Source: Adiantum capillus-veneris (taxonomy: Eukaryota; Streptophyta; Polypodiopsida; Polypodiales; Pteridaceae). Taken from it: 64,000 nucleotides of DNA. The stretch is from the NCBI GenBank assembly GCA_014529385.2, contig CM043967.1, positions 83,396,278-83,460,277 on the forward strand, in the 5' to 3' direction. Positions 40,692 to 51,411 of this stretch are shown here, piece by piece. Numbering within the stretch: the first letter of the stretch is position 1; every line of letters begins with the position of its first letter. The translations under genes and the position numbers were made by a program. The notes below the pieces were generated by a model. It was not told the DNA's origin, did no database searches, and saw nothing but the letters and a program-made list of their open reading frames with translations.

Positions 40692-41705
40692 CTAGGTAGA
40701 GCATTTATGCTCAACCAAGAGACTATTTGCATCTGGAACCACATCCCTCGCAAAATATTTCTTCAATCGATACCCATTTATTCTATAGCGCAAACGTTCA
40801 CCAGACAATTTTTCCAACTCATAGGTGCCATTAGAAAATTCATGCTTCACTCTGTATGGACCCAACCATTTGTCCCTCAACTTCTTTTGAAAAGTAAAAT
40901 CCAAGCGAGAATCATACTTCATCACCAGATCTCCCTCTTTGATTTATTTCTCTGACAGCCTCTTATTCATTTTCTCCATCCTTGCCTCTGCTTGTTGAAG
41001 ATAATAATCACTGGCTTTCTCTCTATTCATTCGCAACAACTCTAGAGAAAGAATTCTTTCTTGCAGCTTGTCACTATGCTCACCTTTCATTCTGCACAAC
41101 AACTTCAAGGCATCCAACTACACTTGTATGGGCATAAGAGCTTCTTTTCCATAAACAAGCTCATATGGTGTAAACTGTGTTTACACTCTATACGTAGTTC
41201 TATAAGCCCTCAAACACTTTTCCAAGTTCAAATCCCACTCTTTAGGATGCTCTATAGCATACTTTGATAGCATCTTCACAATTTGACCATTGCAGTTCTC
41301 AACCAACCCATTGCATTGTGGGTAGTAAGGAGAAGAATGCCTATGCTGAATTTTCAATTTCTCCATGAGAGCAGCAACAAGTTTTCCCCTAAACCCTGGT
41401 CCACGATCAGAAATGATAACCATAGGAGCTCCAAACCTGCAACACACTTTTTCATATAAAAAAGAGGCCACTCTTCCTATTGTTACATCTTTTACTGCTC
41501 TTGCCTCCACCCATTTTGTCAAATAGTCCATAGCCACAAGGATATACCTTTTACCATTGTTGGTCCTTGGCATTGGACCTACAACATCTACTCCCCATTT
41601 TGAAAATGCATCAAAAGACATTATAGCTTCCTGAGGCTCATCCAAAAGCTTCTGATTTGCAAACACTTGGCATTCATGGCATGACTTGCACCAAAAAATA
41701 AGCAT
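40692..41705 (-). pseudogene. gypsy-2 integrase core and C-terminus
   Basis: 41705-41181 reads CKSCHECQVFANQK (zinc finger end), KWGVDVVGPMPR (first D), IISDRGPGF (second D) and CNGLVENCNG (E), with the last part at RAYRTTYRV. After a frame change, 40925-40692 gives KYDSRLDFTFQKKLRDKWLG and the C-terminal YRINGYRLKKYF. No chromodomain is present. Confidence 0.9.
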
Positions 41706-43146
41706 GTCTCATCATAGAGTGCCAACAGTAACCTGCTCTCAAAACACGAAAGACAACCTGATCCTTGCCTTGATGGCTTGTTTCTTCATGGCAGTGCTCC
41801 AAAATCAAGCCTATCTCTTCTTTGTACGGCACTTTTCTCAAAATGCTATCCTTGCCATAAAGCATGAGATCCTCACCTACCAATGTGTAGTTTCTTGCTT
41901 TTGTAACTATTCTCTTACGCCGAACCTTTGACATGCCCTCTGGACATTGTCCTTTACCAAGAAATACTTCTACATTTTGCAATGATTCCCTTCCTGCATA
42001 CAAGGCTTCCTTGACCTTTAAAGGAGCTACCAAGGCATCCAACTTGTCCCTAGCCAACTCATTAGCTTCTTTATTCTGCTCACAAGGAACATGCTTAAAT
42101 TGTATCTTCTCAAACTCATGCAAAAGCTTCTTGATGCCATAGAACCACTTCTTCAAATTGTCTTTCTTAACATTCCACAAACCAAGCAACTGATTCATGA
42201 CTAGCAATGCATCCCCTTTTGCAATGACCCTCTTCAATCCAAACTCAACACACTGCTTCAAACCAAGAAAAAGCGTGAGATACTCGGCCTCATTGTTACT
42301 TTCAGCTTCATCAAGATCGTAAGCTCTAGAAAAGATTACCTCGCCTTTTGGGTTCTTAATGACTACCCCACCACTTGTCTTTTGAAGAACTTTCCTGTAT
42401 GCACCATCAAACATCATTGTATACACATCTGTAATATCTACTTCCTCTTCATGATCATCCTTGTCAACCCTTGGGTAAGATGGAAGCTCGCCCCCCTTAT
42501 GTACGGCTATGTCTGCCAAGTGAGCTTTAACAGAATGATCCACTTTAAACTCAAACTCATACTCTTGAAGCTCCAAAGTCCACTTTAAGATGCGCTTGCT
42601 AGGCTTCAAATGTTGTACTACATCCGGCAAAAGATTCGATGTGGTGAGCATATAGAAGTTTTGGGTCAACAGATAGGTTTTAAACCTTCGACAAGCAAGA
42701 ACCAAGGTGAATACCCACTGTTCAATTTCCGTGTAGGAGAACTCGCTTACATTCTTCATATTGCTCTCAAAATAAACTGGCTTGAAGTTCCTTCCTTGCT
42801 TTTGTAAGAGAACCGACCCAAAAGCTACTGACCCCACACTAATAGATACATAGAAAATCGGCTGCAAGTCAGGAGGACTAACTGTTGGTAAAGCACACAA
42901 TACCTCCTTGATGCCATCAAAAGCTTGTTTCATGTCTTCATTCCATTCAAACCCTTGAACTCTTTGACTCAATTTCTGGAGACGATACACATACTGACAT
43001 AGAATCCAGAAAAAACGTGACAAGTACATGAGCTTATGCACAAATGATGCTAAATCCTTTGTGTTGGGCAGATCCATAAGCAACAAAGCCTTAACTTTCT
43101 CTGGGTCAGCTTCTATTCCATTTTGGGAAACCACATGTCCTAGCAA
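41674..43146 (-). CDS. gypsy-2 RT end, RNase H, second RNase H, integrase start
   Basis: A 490-residue open frame. It begins in the RT thumb (MLGHVVSQNGIEADPEKVKA) and continues through a degenerate gypsy RNase H (IFYVSISVGSVAFGSVLLQK). An archaeal-type RNase H follows (MMFDGAYRK, NNEAEYLTLFLG and AKGDALLV), then the integrase H..H finger (HCHEETSHQGKD). The order and motifs match gypsy-1 closely at protein level. Confidence 0.9.
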   Translation of the reverse strand: MLGHVVSQNGIEADPEKVKALLLMDLPNTKDLASFVHKLMYLSRFFWILCQYVYRLQKLSQRVQGFEWNEDMKQAFDGIKEVLCALPTVSPPDLQPIFYVSISVGSVAFGSVLLQKQGRNFKPVYFESNMKNVSEFSYTEIEQWVFTLVLACRRFKTYLLTQNFYMLTTSNLLPDVVQHLKPSKRILKWTLELQEYEFEFKVDHSVKAHLADIAVHKGGELPSYPRVDKDDHEEEVDITDVYTMMFDGAYRKVLQKTSGGVVIKNPKGEVIFSRAYDLDEAESNNEAEYLTLFLGLKQCVEFGLKRVIAKGDALLVMNQLLGLWNVKKDNLKKWFYGIKKLLHEFEKIQFKHVPCEQNKEANELARDKLDALVAPLKVKEALYAGRESLQNVEVFLGKGQCPEGMSKVRRKRIVTKARNYTLVGEDLMLYGKDSILRKVPYKEEIGLILEHCHEETSHQGKDQVVFRVLRAGYCWHSMMRHAYFLVQVMP

Positions 43147-43838
43147 ATGGACTCTGGCATGAGCAAATTTACACTTCTTGGCTTGAGTTGCCCACCCTCT
43201 TGTTGAAGCATTTCAAAACTCAACCTCAGCTTCTCCAAATGTGTGACCCTTGAGCTATAACACCCAATGTCATCCATGAAAACACGAATGAACTTACCCA
43301 AGTAGGGACCAAACACTCTATTCATCCATCCTTGGAAGGTAGCATATGCATTAACCAGCCCAAAAGACATTCTTTTGTAGGCAAAACAACCCCAGGGAGT
43401 AATGAAGGTCGTCTTCAATCGATCTTCAATCGCTATCAAGATCTGAAAGTAGCCAGAAAATCCATCCATGATTGAGTAACGTTCATGACCGGTAACCTGA
43501 TTGAGGATTTCATCTAGGAAGGGTAGGGGATAATGATTTCTTTTTGTGGCAGCATTCAAAGGTTTGAAATCAACATATATCCTAAATCTTCCGTTCTTCT
43601 TGGGCACAATAACAACTGGAGAGACCCATTCAGACTCCTCCACTCGAAAGATGAAATCTGCTTCCAAAAGCTTCATCACCTCTTCATGAAGTGCCTTCTC
43701 ATGAATGACCCCCAACCTCCTAAGCTTTTGAACCTTTGGCTTGGCACCTTCTTTTAGATTGATTCTATGCTCGACTCCTTTAGCTCCTTGCAACTCTGTA
43801 TATTCAGTGGCGAATAGCTTTGGAAATTCCTTGAACAT
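43140..43838 (-). CDS. gypsy-2 reverse transcriptase
   Basis: A 232-residue frame with FPKLFATEYTEL, EWVSPVVIVPKKNGRFRIYV (the tryptophan that is a stop in gypsy-1 is present here), a palm with TTFITPWGCFAYKRMSFGL and the catalytic FMDDI box. It ends in a short frame overlap with the next block. Confidence 0.92.
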   Translation of the reverse strand: MFKEFPKLFATEYTELQGAKGVEHRINLKEGAKPKVQKLRRLGVIHEKALHEEVMKLLEADFIFRVEESEWVSPVVIVPKKNGRFRIYVDFKPLNAATKRNHYPLPFLDEILNQVTGHERYSIMDGFSGYFQILIAIEDRLKTTFITPWGCFAYKRMSFGLVNAYATFQGWMNRVFGPYLGKFIRVFMDDIGCYSSRVTHLEKLRLSFEMLQQEGGQLKPRSVNLLMPESIC

Positions 43839-43856
43839 GTCTTCATACTCCTTTTT

Positions 43857-44929
43857 TTATTTTTCTGTCAAGTCCTCTCCTAGCATGCTCCTTACATTCA
43901 CTTTGGAAGGCTCTACAATTGCTTTTGGACTATCCTTCTTCTCCTTGACATTCACATCATGCATCGATGCTTCCTTTTCAACACTTATCCCAAAAAGATC
44001 TGGACATAATTGCATCAAGCCTTCCTCTACACTTTCTTCTGATGATGTAGACGAAGCATCACTATCGCATGATGTGGTTTCCGTCGAATCTGTATCTTGC
44101 ATCTCCACTAGGGGCTGTGTACGACTCTCGTGTGTCTTCATGTTGTAGACAATGGTCATTCCTTTCTCTTTGTCGGGGGTGGTGATCAAGCCCGTGCCCC
44201 AATCCTACGTAGCACCAAGGGTTATAAGCCATGGCCTCCCTAAAATGATCGGATAAGCATTCTCACCCGCTTGCATCACGTAGCAACAACCAAGCACTCA
44301 ATCCCCAAGACCTTTATCTTCACATCTTCAGCTATTCCAAGACACCTTGACTTTTTGTGGTTGGCCATCCTCATACGGATCAAAGCATTCACTGACATTT
44401 TAACGCCTGCTTCCTTCATGATAGCCTCGGTCATGACACACACCTGGGCACCACCATCCACATATGCTTGCACTTCCGTCTTCTTTCCAAGCATAGCTTC
44501 AAATATTCGCACCATATCCACTGGGTGACCAACCCTCAAAGATGACACCATGCTTTGACACTTTTCCTTCTTGGAAGGGAGCCACGTACTCACACACTTG
44601 GTCCACTGCCTCCTCAATTTAGCATTCAAAGCCACCAACTGACCAAAAGGTATATTTGCCTTTAGATTTCGTATATCGTCGACAATATCATAGTCTTCAA
44701 CACCTTGGCCAAGGAAGTAGTCCTTTGGAACAATTTTCCTTCTGCGCTGCCTCTTGCTACTTTCTGGTTTGTCTTCTACCTTAGCCTTTCCTTTCCTTGC
44801 TCTTGTTTCCCTCTCTTCTTCTGTCTCTTTCTCCCTATCATGCCTAGCTCTCTTATTGGCCAAAACATCCACATCTTGATGCTCAAGGGTAATGGTGTTG
44901 ATAGCCCTACCTTCTCCATTTCTAGGCAA
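43857..44929 (-). pseudogene. gypsy-2 protease and flanking linker
   Basis: 44929-44276 carries a basic linker (KRQRRRKIVPKDYF) and the protease with AYVDGGAQVCVMTE, again D-G-G at the active site as in gypsy-1. After a frame break, 44189-43857 is the acidic linker before RT. Confidence 0.85.
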
Positions 44930-45039
44930 CGGTTGTTGTGGCGGCGGTGCTTCTAGTGCCTGCTCTTGATGATTTTCTTCTATTCTTCCTCGACCACGTC
45001 CATATAAGGGGTATATACCTCCTCCCTCTCTTGGTGGTT

Positions 45040-45887
45040 CAGGACAATCAGGGGCATAGTGACCCTCTTCATCACAATTGTAGCATCTTCCTTGTAGCCT
45101 TCATCCCCTACCTCTCTCAGCTGGCCGCTCTTCTCTTTGGTTTCTATTCATTATGTTAATTCTTAATTCTTGCAACTGACCGGCAAGATCATGTAGAACC
45201 CGGGCCGTAACAGGATTTGGACCTTGAACCACTCACTCCACTCTATCATCCGTTGTCACAGGGACCATTGGTTGCACCACAACTGGCTCAGCGTGTGCCA
45301 TGCCTTGCTCCCACCTTCTCTTGATCTTCTTGCTCTTGGCCTCGGCAATTTCCACAGCTCTTTTCAAATGTAGCAGGCTCCTCTTGATCGACCTTCTCCC
45401 TTACACTTGGATGGAGACAATCCATAAACTGACGCACTTTAAAGAAATCCCCTGGAGGTACTTGGGATGCCGCCTCTAATTGAACCCAAAGTCCTTTGAA
45501 GTGTTGCAAAAACTCTTTAAAGTTAGCATGAAAATCTTGCTGCAAACCTCTCAATTTTGTCGTCGCTTCTGTTGCGGTTATTTTCTTCCAAAACATGTCA
45601 AAAATTGCGAACTTCACCTGCTCCCATGTTTGCTTTTTGTCTTCCTCTAAACCTTCAAACCACTCCCAAGCTTCTCCTTTGAGTGCCAGAGGAAATACAT
45701 GAAGCTTTGCTTCGTCATTCACAATGTGCATACCAAGCGTATGCCACTCGAAATCCGCAATCCAGTCCTTCACATCCTCCTTCCCTGTGAACATTGGCCG
45801 ACTATAAGCCATCTCTTCGGAGTCGCTTCTCCCTTGCGTGAGTAACTCCATAAAATTTGAAGTCTTGCACCTCAACCAAACCACCAC
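45040..45887 (-). pseudogene. gypsy-2 Gag
   Basis: 45887-45288 holds the gag capsid (FTGKEDVKDWIADFEWHTLG, LKGEAWEWFEGL, FHANFKEFLQHFKGLW). After frame changes the CCHC knuckle CYNCDEEGHYAPDC lies at about 45050-45091 on the minus strand. Confidence 0.85.
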
Positions 45888-45981
45888 TGAGTCTTCAATG
45901 AAGCTCGAACTTCACAGCAAAACCGCTTCACTTGGGTGCGTAACCGGCAAATTTCCGCTCCCCAGCGGGATCGCCTAAGGA
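45888..45981 (-). other. gypsy-2 leader with probable primer binding site
   Basis: Directly inside the 5' LTR the minus strand reads TCCTTAGGCGATCCCGCTGG. This is the expected place for a tRNA primer site; I cannot name the tRNA with confidence. Confidence 0.45.
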
Positions 45982-47202
45982 TGATGGAGCAAAAGATGTT
46001 GTGCACACACTCACACACCTAGACAACTCAACACAACACAAGGAATTTACTTGAATTCATCACCTCACTCACTACCACTCAAAAGCTCCCTAAAACTCTA
46101 CCCACAAGCTCAATTCAAACTCCAAACGCCTCGACCTACAAGCCCTTGCTTGCCCGCAGACACTACAAGGTGAGTCGAGGTGATCAACATTGGAAATCAT
46201 GCTTGATGGTGACCAAAATATACAAGAAAAACCATAAGAAACCCAAAAACTCCAGCCACAAAATGCCACTCTCAAACCATTGCAAAGCCTTCACCAAACT
46301 CCACTTTGTTGGACTCTTTGGAGTAGCGCCAACCCTAATGGCACCGATACAGGGTCACATAGTCTTGCAGAAAGCCTCACCTTCTTCCCTCAATTCCTTG
46401 CACACACACATCCATGGAAACCTCAGAACTTCCATAGACTCTCTCAAGTGAAAAATTGAAGAGAGAAAGCTCTCATTCACTCCTCCACACACTCGAAAAC
46501 AGGACGCGAACGCAACGGGACTGCACTAGACCACCTATAGGAACCCTGCTCCCTCCCACACACAGAGGGGTGAAAGTGTTGATATTGCTCTTCATAAGTA
46601 CTCCCTCAGTTGGAAAACTCATGCCACCGTGAGTGATGTGGCAATTTGAAGCCATTTCACACCATTTTTGACAATTTTTTGACCTTTTTTGGCCAGTTTT
46701 GACCGCTGGCGGGCATTTTTTGTAGGAAAAACCCCAAACGGACTCCAAAATTCACCAAATTTCCCACGCTTGATCCTCGATACCCAAAGCACATTTCCAC
46801 ATCCCCACATTTCATTTTTGACCACTTCTAAGGAGATGCACGTATCACTGCAGATCAGGCGTCGCAAATAGACAGTTATCGCATGTGTCAAACTTCTCGA
46901 GCGGGATGAGAGTACTCACACTTGTCACTTGCATTATTTACATTCTAGAAAGCTTAAATAAATTATATAGAGCCAAAATAAGCCACCTAGAACCATATCC
47001 AAGGCCCCGATACCCTATCCAGGCATGTACATATGCTCGGCTGCCGACACGCAAGCACGCATATTTACAATGTGTACACGTTGCACCTTTTTTCGAACTT
47101 GAAACCACTTTGCAAAGCTCCCAAATTCATGTATTTACATCTTTTTGTACATATGACCATGCATATAAATGCTACTTTGTACACGCGAAAAGCAGTCTAT
47201 CA
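45982..47202 (-). repeat. gypsy-2 5' LTR (1221 bp)
   Basis: Partner of 39456-40677, same TG...CA ends. On the minus strand it precedes gag. Confidence 0.95.
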
Positions 47203-47849
47203 CCGTCTCTTGAAGCACCTGTCAAACATTTTTTAAAGACTGTATTTTGAATAAGATGCAGCATGAAAAGTTTCCAAAGGATGGTTCAGTAAGGGCCACA
47301 TGTAGGTTGCAGCTTGAGCATAGTGATGTTTGTGAGCCAATGCAAACTTCATCCTTGGGCAATTACATTTACTTCATGAATTTCATTGATGATTACTCCA
47401 GGCATGCATGTGGGTATTTGCTTAAAGTGAAGTCCAAAGTGTTTATGTGCTTCAAACAATTTTTGGCTATGGCTGAAAATGTCTTGAAATGTACTATGGA
47501 CACCCTCTATTTAGATTGAGGGGGGGAGTATATGTCTCATGAATTTAATGCATTTTTGGCTAGTCGTGGAATAAAACACCAATGTACAGTGCGTTATATG
47601 CCTCATCAAGATGGTGTTACTAAGAGGAAAAACAGGTTGTTTACGGAAATGGCACAATGTATGGTCAAAAATCAAGCTCTGCCGCGTTCATCGTGGCTTG
47701 AGGCCATCATGTGTGCCACTTATGTACTTAATAGATGTCTTATGAAAGCTTTGCAGTCTATGACTCCTTATGAAGTATGGCATGATAAAAAGCCTTCTAT
47801 TGAGCACATACATATTTTTGGCTGTTTGGCATATGCTTTGGTGCCATAA
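47203..47849 (+). pseudogene. copia-1 integrase (right of gypsy-2)
   Basis: Resumes from the pre-integrase part. MNFIDDYSRHACGYLL carries the core D, SHEFNAFLASRGIKHQCTVR and YMPHQDGVTKRKNR give the E region (E replaced by K in VTKRKN), and TPYEVWHDKKPSIEHIHIFG ends the domain. One stop at 47517-47519 sits in the segment that normally holds the second D (DRGGEY). Confidence 0.88.
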
Positions 47850-48104
47850 ACGCAGCACATAAAATTGGATGATAAGGCTGACAAATGTATTTTTGTTGGT
47901 TATAATGCTGAAAGCAAGGGTTACATGTTGTATCATCCACAAAAAAGCGTATTTCGGTTTTGTGGGATGTTGTGTTTTTGGAAGATTTTGTTTAGGCCTT
48001 GCTCTCATGTACTAGAGATAGTACTGTAAGCTCACATGACATTTATGACACTTTGTTGCCTCTTTTCAGTGGTGGAAGTTTGAATGTAAATTCCAATTAG
48101 GAAA

Positions 48105-49070
48105 ATGTACAACCTATGGGGGTTTCTGAAAATGTTACAAATCAGCCTATTACGGATGCATATGTACATGATGTACTTGATGAATAAAGGACTAAGAATG
48201 AGCAGCCTAGAGGTATGCCAAAATGGTTGGTGCATACTTTGTGTGACAGTAAATTGGATGCACCTTTGTCTAGTCGTACTTGTTCAGGTTCTCGCCATGC
48301 ATCTTGCATCAGATTGTTCTGCTTTGGCTATGTCGAGCTTATGTGGTGTTGAGGAACCTCTGTCTTTTGATGAAGCACAAAATTCAAAAAATTGGATGGC
48401 TGCCATGCAATCTGAATATGATGCACTTATAGAAAATGACACATGGACTTTATGTGATTTTCCTCATGGCCAAAAGGCCATTGGTATAAAGTGGATTTAC
48501 AAGTTGAAACGCAAGCCGTATGATGAGATTGATTGCTATAAGGCTTAACTTGTTGAAAAGGGTTATGCACAACAAAAGGCCATAGATTATGAAGAGACCA
48601 CTTCTCCCACTTGTCGTATGACTACTGTGTGTTTTCTATGTGCATTGGCAGCTCATTTTGGTTGGGACGTACGTTAGTCAGACATTGTTATCGGTTTCTT
48701 GAATTGTGACACATTTAAGGAAGTTTATCTAATGTAGCCTCGCGGTTTTGTCAAAAAAGGACGAGGGTAAAGTGTGCAAATATAAGAAATCTTTGTATGG
48801 GTTGAAGCAATCTCCTTGTGCTTGGTATGAGAAGGCTGACACTCATTTGGTCAAACAAGGCTTTTGTAACTGTCCCACAGAAAGCACATTATATGTAAGT
48901 GTGAGGGTGATGTACTTCTCATTGTCGTTCTCTATGTGGATAATTTGTTGATCACTGGACCAAATGAGAAACATATTTCTCAATTTAAGGCTGATTTGAA
49001 TGCTACTTCCAAGATGAAAGATTTGGGACTGTTGCATCATTACTTGGACATAAATTTGAAGTAGTGTGAT
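48105..49070 (+). pseudogene. copia-1 reverse transcriptase
   Basis: NWMAAMQSEYDALIENDTWT, AIGIKWIYKLKRK, SLYGLKQSPCAWYEKAD and LYVDNLLITG (about 48927-48956). The catalytic YVDD is YVDN, so the enzyme is dead even apart from stops at about 48546, 48676 and 48736. Confidence 0.88.
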
Positions 49071-49099
49071 TGTGGTATTGCCTTGAGTTAGACAAGTTA

Positions 49100-49830
49100 T
49101 ATATACACATTGCTATGTAAGTTTGGACTTAAGGATTGCAAACTTGTTGCCACTCCCACGGAAACAGGTTTGAAATTGAGCCTTCATGATGCTAGTTATC
49201 CTACCGAAGTCACTCTTTACCAAACTACTGTTGATTGCCTTATTTATGTTCATGGCCCAGGGTCTAAGCATTGAAAAATTGTCAAGGGATGTTTTGCTAC
49301 TTGAGTGACACTTTACATCTTGGCTTGTTTTATCCCAAGAGGGGATCATTGTCGCTAGATTTATATGCTTTTTCAGACTCAGATTGCGCCAGTTGTTTTT
49401 ACATGCGAGTGTCCATCAGTGGTTTTTGTTTCATACTCGACAGTTCATGCGTATCATGGTTGAGCAAGAAGCAACGTACTATGGCCACTTCCAGTTGTGA
49501 GGCTGAGTACAGGGCAGTCTTCACAATAACGGTTGAGTGTGTATGGCTTAGATGCCTTATGGGGCTGATTTGGGTGTTGGATAGGACATTGCCAACACTA
49601 TCTACACTGACAGTCAGAGCGCATTGGCAATTGCGAGGTACCCAGATTTTCATGCTCGCACAGAGCACATTCAGGTGCATTACCACTATGTTAGGGAGAG
49701 CTTATATGCCAACACAGGACACTTACATATTTTTTCACAAAGGCATTGTCTTGTGAGAAGTTCAAAGCTTTCTGCAAAGATTTGGGCTCACTACTCTTTG
49801 TTAATTGATCATGTACTCAAGGCATGACAC
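49100..49830 (+). pseudogene. copia-1 RNase H
   Basis: LDLYAFSDSDCASCFYMRVS, SWLSKKQRTMATSSCEAEYR and, in another frame, FHARTEHIQVHYHYVRE. These match the copia RNase H end. The 3' LTR follows within 60-150 bases. Confidence 0.85.
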
Positions 49831-49884
49831 TTCCCTATACTCTAGGTGCCAGCTCTCGTTCACTGCATCACCCCCAGGGGGGTT

Positions 49885-50112
49885 TGTTACCATATACATG
49901 TGGTAGTGATGTGTTTGAACACACTTAGGATCGTCAGGGCATTTCTTCCCTCACTAGGAGGTTTTTCCGCCCTGTGCATTGTATATACGTCCATCACTCT
50001 AGGGCTATCTAATTTTTCCATTGCATACTAAGTAATACACTTTGTTGTGTGACTTGAGCTTCATTCGTCTTCTCCAAGTTGTGTGTGTTTTCTTGCAACC
50101 CTAATTCCAACA
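49885..50112 (+). repeat. copia-1 3' LTR (228 bp)
   Basis: TGTTACCATATACATG...TTCCAACA, preceded by the tract CCCCCAGGGGGGTT. Confidence 0.95.
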
Positions 50113-50608
50113 AGGGGCAAGGGGAAAACCTTGCTTAATCAATCTCTTGACCTTGAAGGCACCCACAATTATATTTTTAAGTAATAGCTCATAGTGGATT
50201 CTAACTTTGAGGGTGATAACTAACTGACACATGTGTGGTCTCAAGACCAAAACCTTCTTAACCTCCTCAATGACAAACCATGTAATTCTATCATAGACTT
50301 TGTCAAGATCAAGCTGAAGCAAAACATAATCTTGTCTGGTGCATGAAACGTATTCTACAGCGACCAAGGTTGCCACAATATTATTATAGATAGATCTTCC
50401 TTTGATGAATCCATGTTGGTGAGGCGTGATTGCCTTATCCAGAATGGGAGAGAACCTTAGAACAATAGATTTGGCAATAAGTTTGTAAGCCACTGACATC
50501 ATGGTGATGGGCCTCCATTGTTTTAAATGGGAGCAACAAATTTTCTTCATAATGGGTTTAATTAGGAGGCTCCTATTAATGTATGAATCAAGGCTCCCAT
50601 TGAACCCC
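50113..50608 (-). pseudogene. LINE reverse transcriptase, N-terminal half
   Basis: Minus strand: LKQWRPITMMSVAYKLIAKS, LDKAITPHQHGFIKGRSIYN, LLQLDLDKVYDRITW (first catalytic D) and IKQGFPLAP at the copia border. The missing continuation (LVLFAIRSYPLV) begins at 37327, confirming that copia-1 cut one LINE in two. Confidence 0.88.
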
Positions 50609-51200
50609 ATGTTTCACTCCAAATCCAAACACATAGAGGTCAAGTATCATGTGATACGGGATATTTTGGCTAGCAAACGCATTGAGTTAGCCAAAGTTCA
50701 CACATATGAAAACCCAACGGATTCTCTAACTAAGAGCTTAGTGAGTGGATTATCTAACTAAGAGCTTAGCCTCATAGCGGTTCGCACATTTCATAGAGAT
50801 GATGGGCGTAGGGGGAAGCTATGGTCATGCTTCACGATTGTATAGTTGTACATAATAGCCCCTACACTCTTTAGCCACTTGGGCCACATTGGCCTTCAAG
50901 TTGGAAATTGTTAGGTTTTTAGGCCAAGTGACCGGTGGCGAGGTGCGCACCCATTACATTCATTTTTTTGGTTATATGAAAATAATAAGGAGAGTGAGAC
51001 AATTGTCTCACTAAGCTCCACCCAAACCTATTGTGTCTCCTTCTCCTTCCCCCTTCTCTTTTTCCCTCTCTTTCATCTTGCACACCCTCCCCACAAGGGG
51101 CAAGATTAGGTTAGAGATTTTTTCTAGGAGCCTTCAAATGAGGATCTCCTCTAGGAGGAAAAGATTGCCTCATAGTTTCAGGTTCTCAAAGGGATTCCAA
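50605..51200 (+). mobile_element. copia fragment: RNase H end and start of 3' LTR
   Basis: SKSKHIEVKYHVIRD and then YENPTDSLTKSL (50620-50745) is the last part of copia RNase H (KHI.V.YH.IR..., N..D..TK.L). At 50901-50908 TTGGAAAT resembles the usual AAGTGGGAGAT tract and is followed by TGTTAGGTTTTTAGG (from 50909), a typical copia LTR start. The right limit of the LTR is not resolved. It is a different family from copia-1. Confidence 0.75.
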
Positions 51201-51411
51201 TCACCTCTTTGATCATTCCGAAGAGAATCTAGGGTGTCAAGACCCTTATTGTTAATATTCTTGGCAATTTCAATGCAATGATCATCAAGGCCCATGCCTT
51301 CTATGATGGGGCCCCAAGGAGATCAATGTCTTTCTGAGCCTTTCTAGTACCTAATCTCTTCCTTCCACTTGAGAGCCTCAGTGGCTTTACTACACTTCCC
51401 AGTAAATCCAC

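Larger units (their letters stand above)
39456..47202 (-). mobile_element. Tat-type gypsy element nested in copia-1 (gypsy-2)
   Basis: Complete with both LTRs (39456-40677 and 45982-47202) and gag-pol on the minus strand. CCGT at 39452-39455 is repeated at 47203-47206, and the copia integrase frame resumes there. A second RNase H with MMFDGAYRK and NNEAEY places it in the Tat lineage. It is distinct from gypsy-1 in LTR sequence and length. The LTRs differ at about two dozen of 1221 positions by eye (about 2%). Several frame breaks exist in gag and pol. Confidence 0.95.
37328..50112 (+). mobile_element. copia element (copia-1) interrupted by a gypsy element
   Basis: Its LTRs are 37328-37556 and 49885-50112, primer site 37559-37570 and a purine-rich tract at 49876-49884. 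Internal order is gag, protease, integrase, RT and RNase H, as in Ty1/copia. Removing the nested gypsy (39456-47202) leaves about 5.0 kb, a normal copia length. Flanks carry AGGG at 37324-37327 and 50113-50117 (AGGGG). Its two LTRs differ at roughly 10% of positions by eye and its pol is full of stops, so it is old. Confidence 0.93.
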
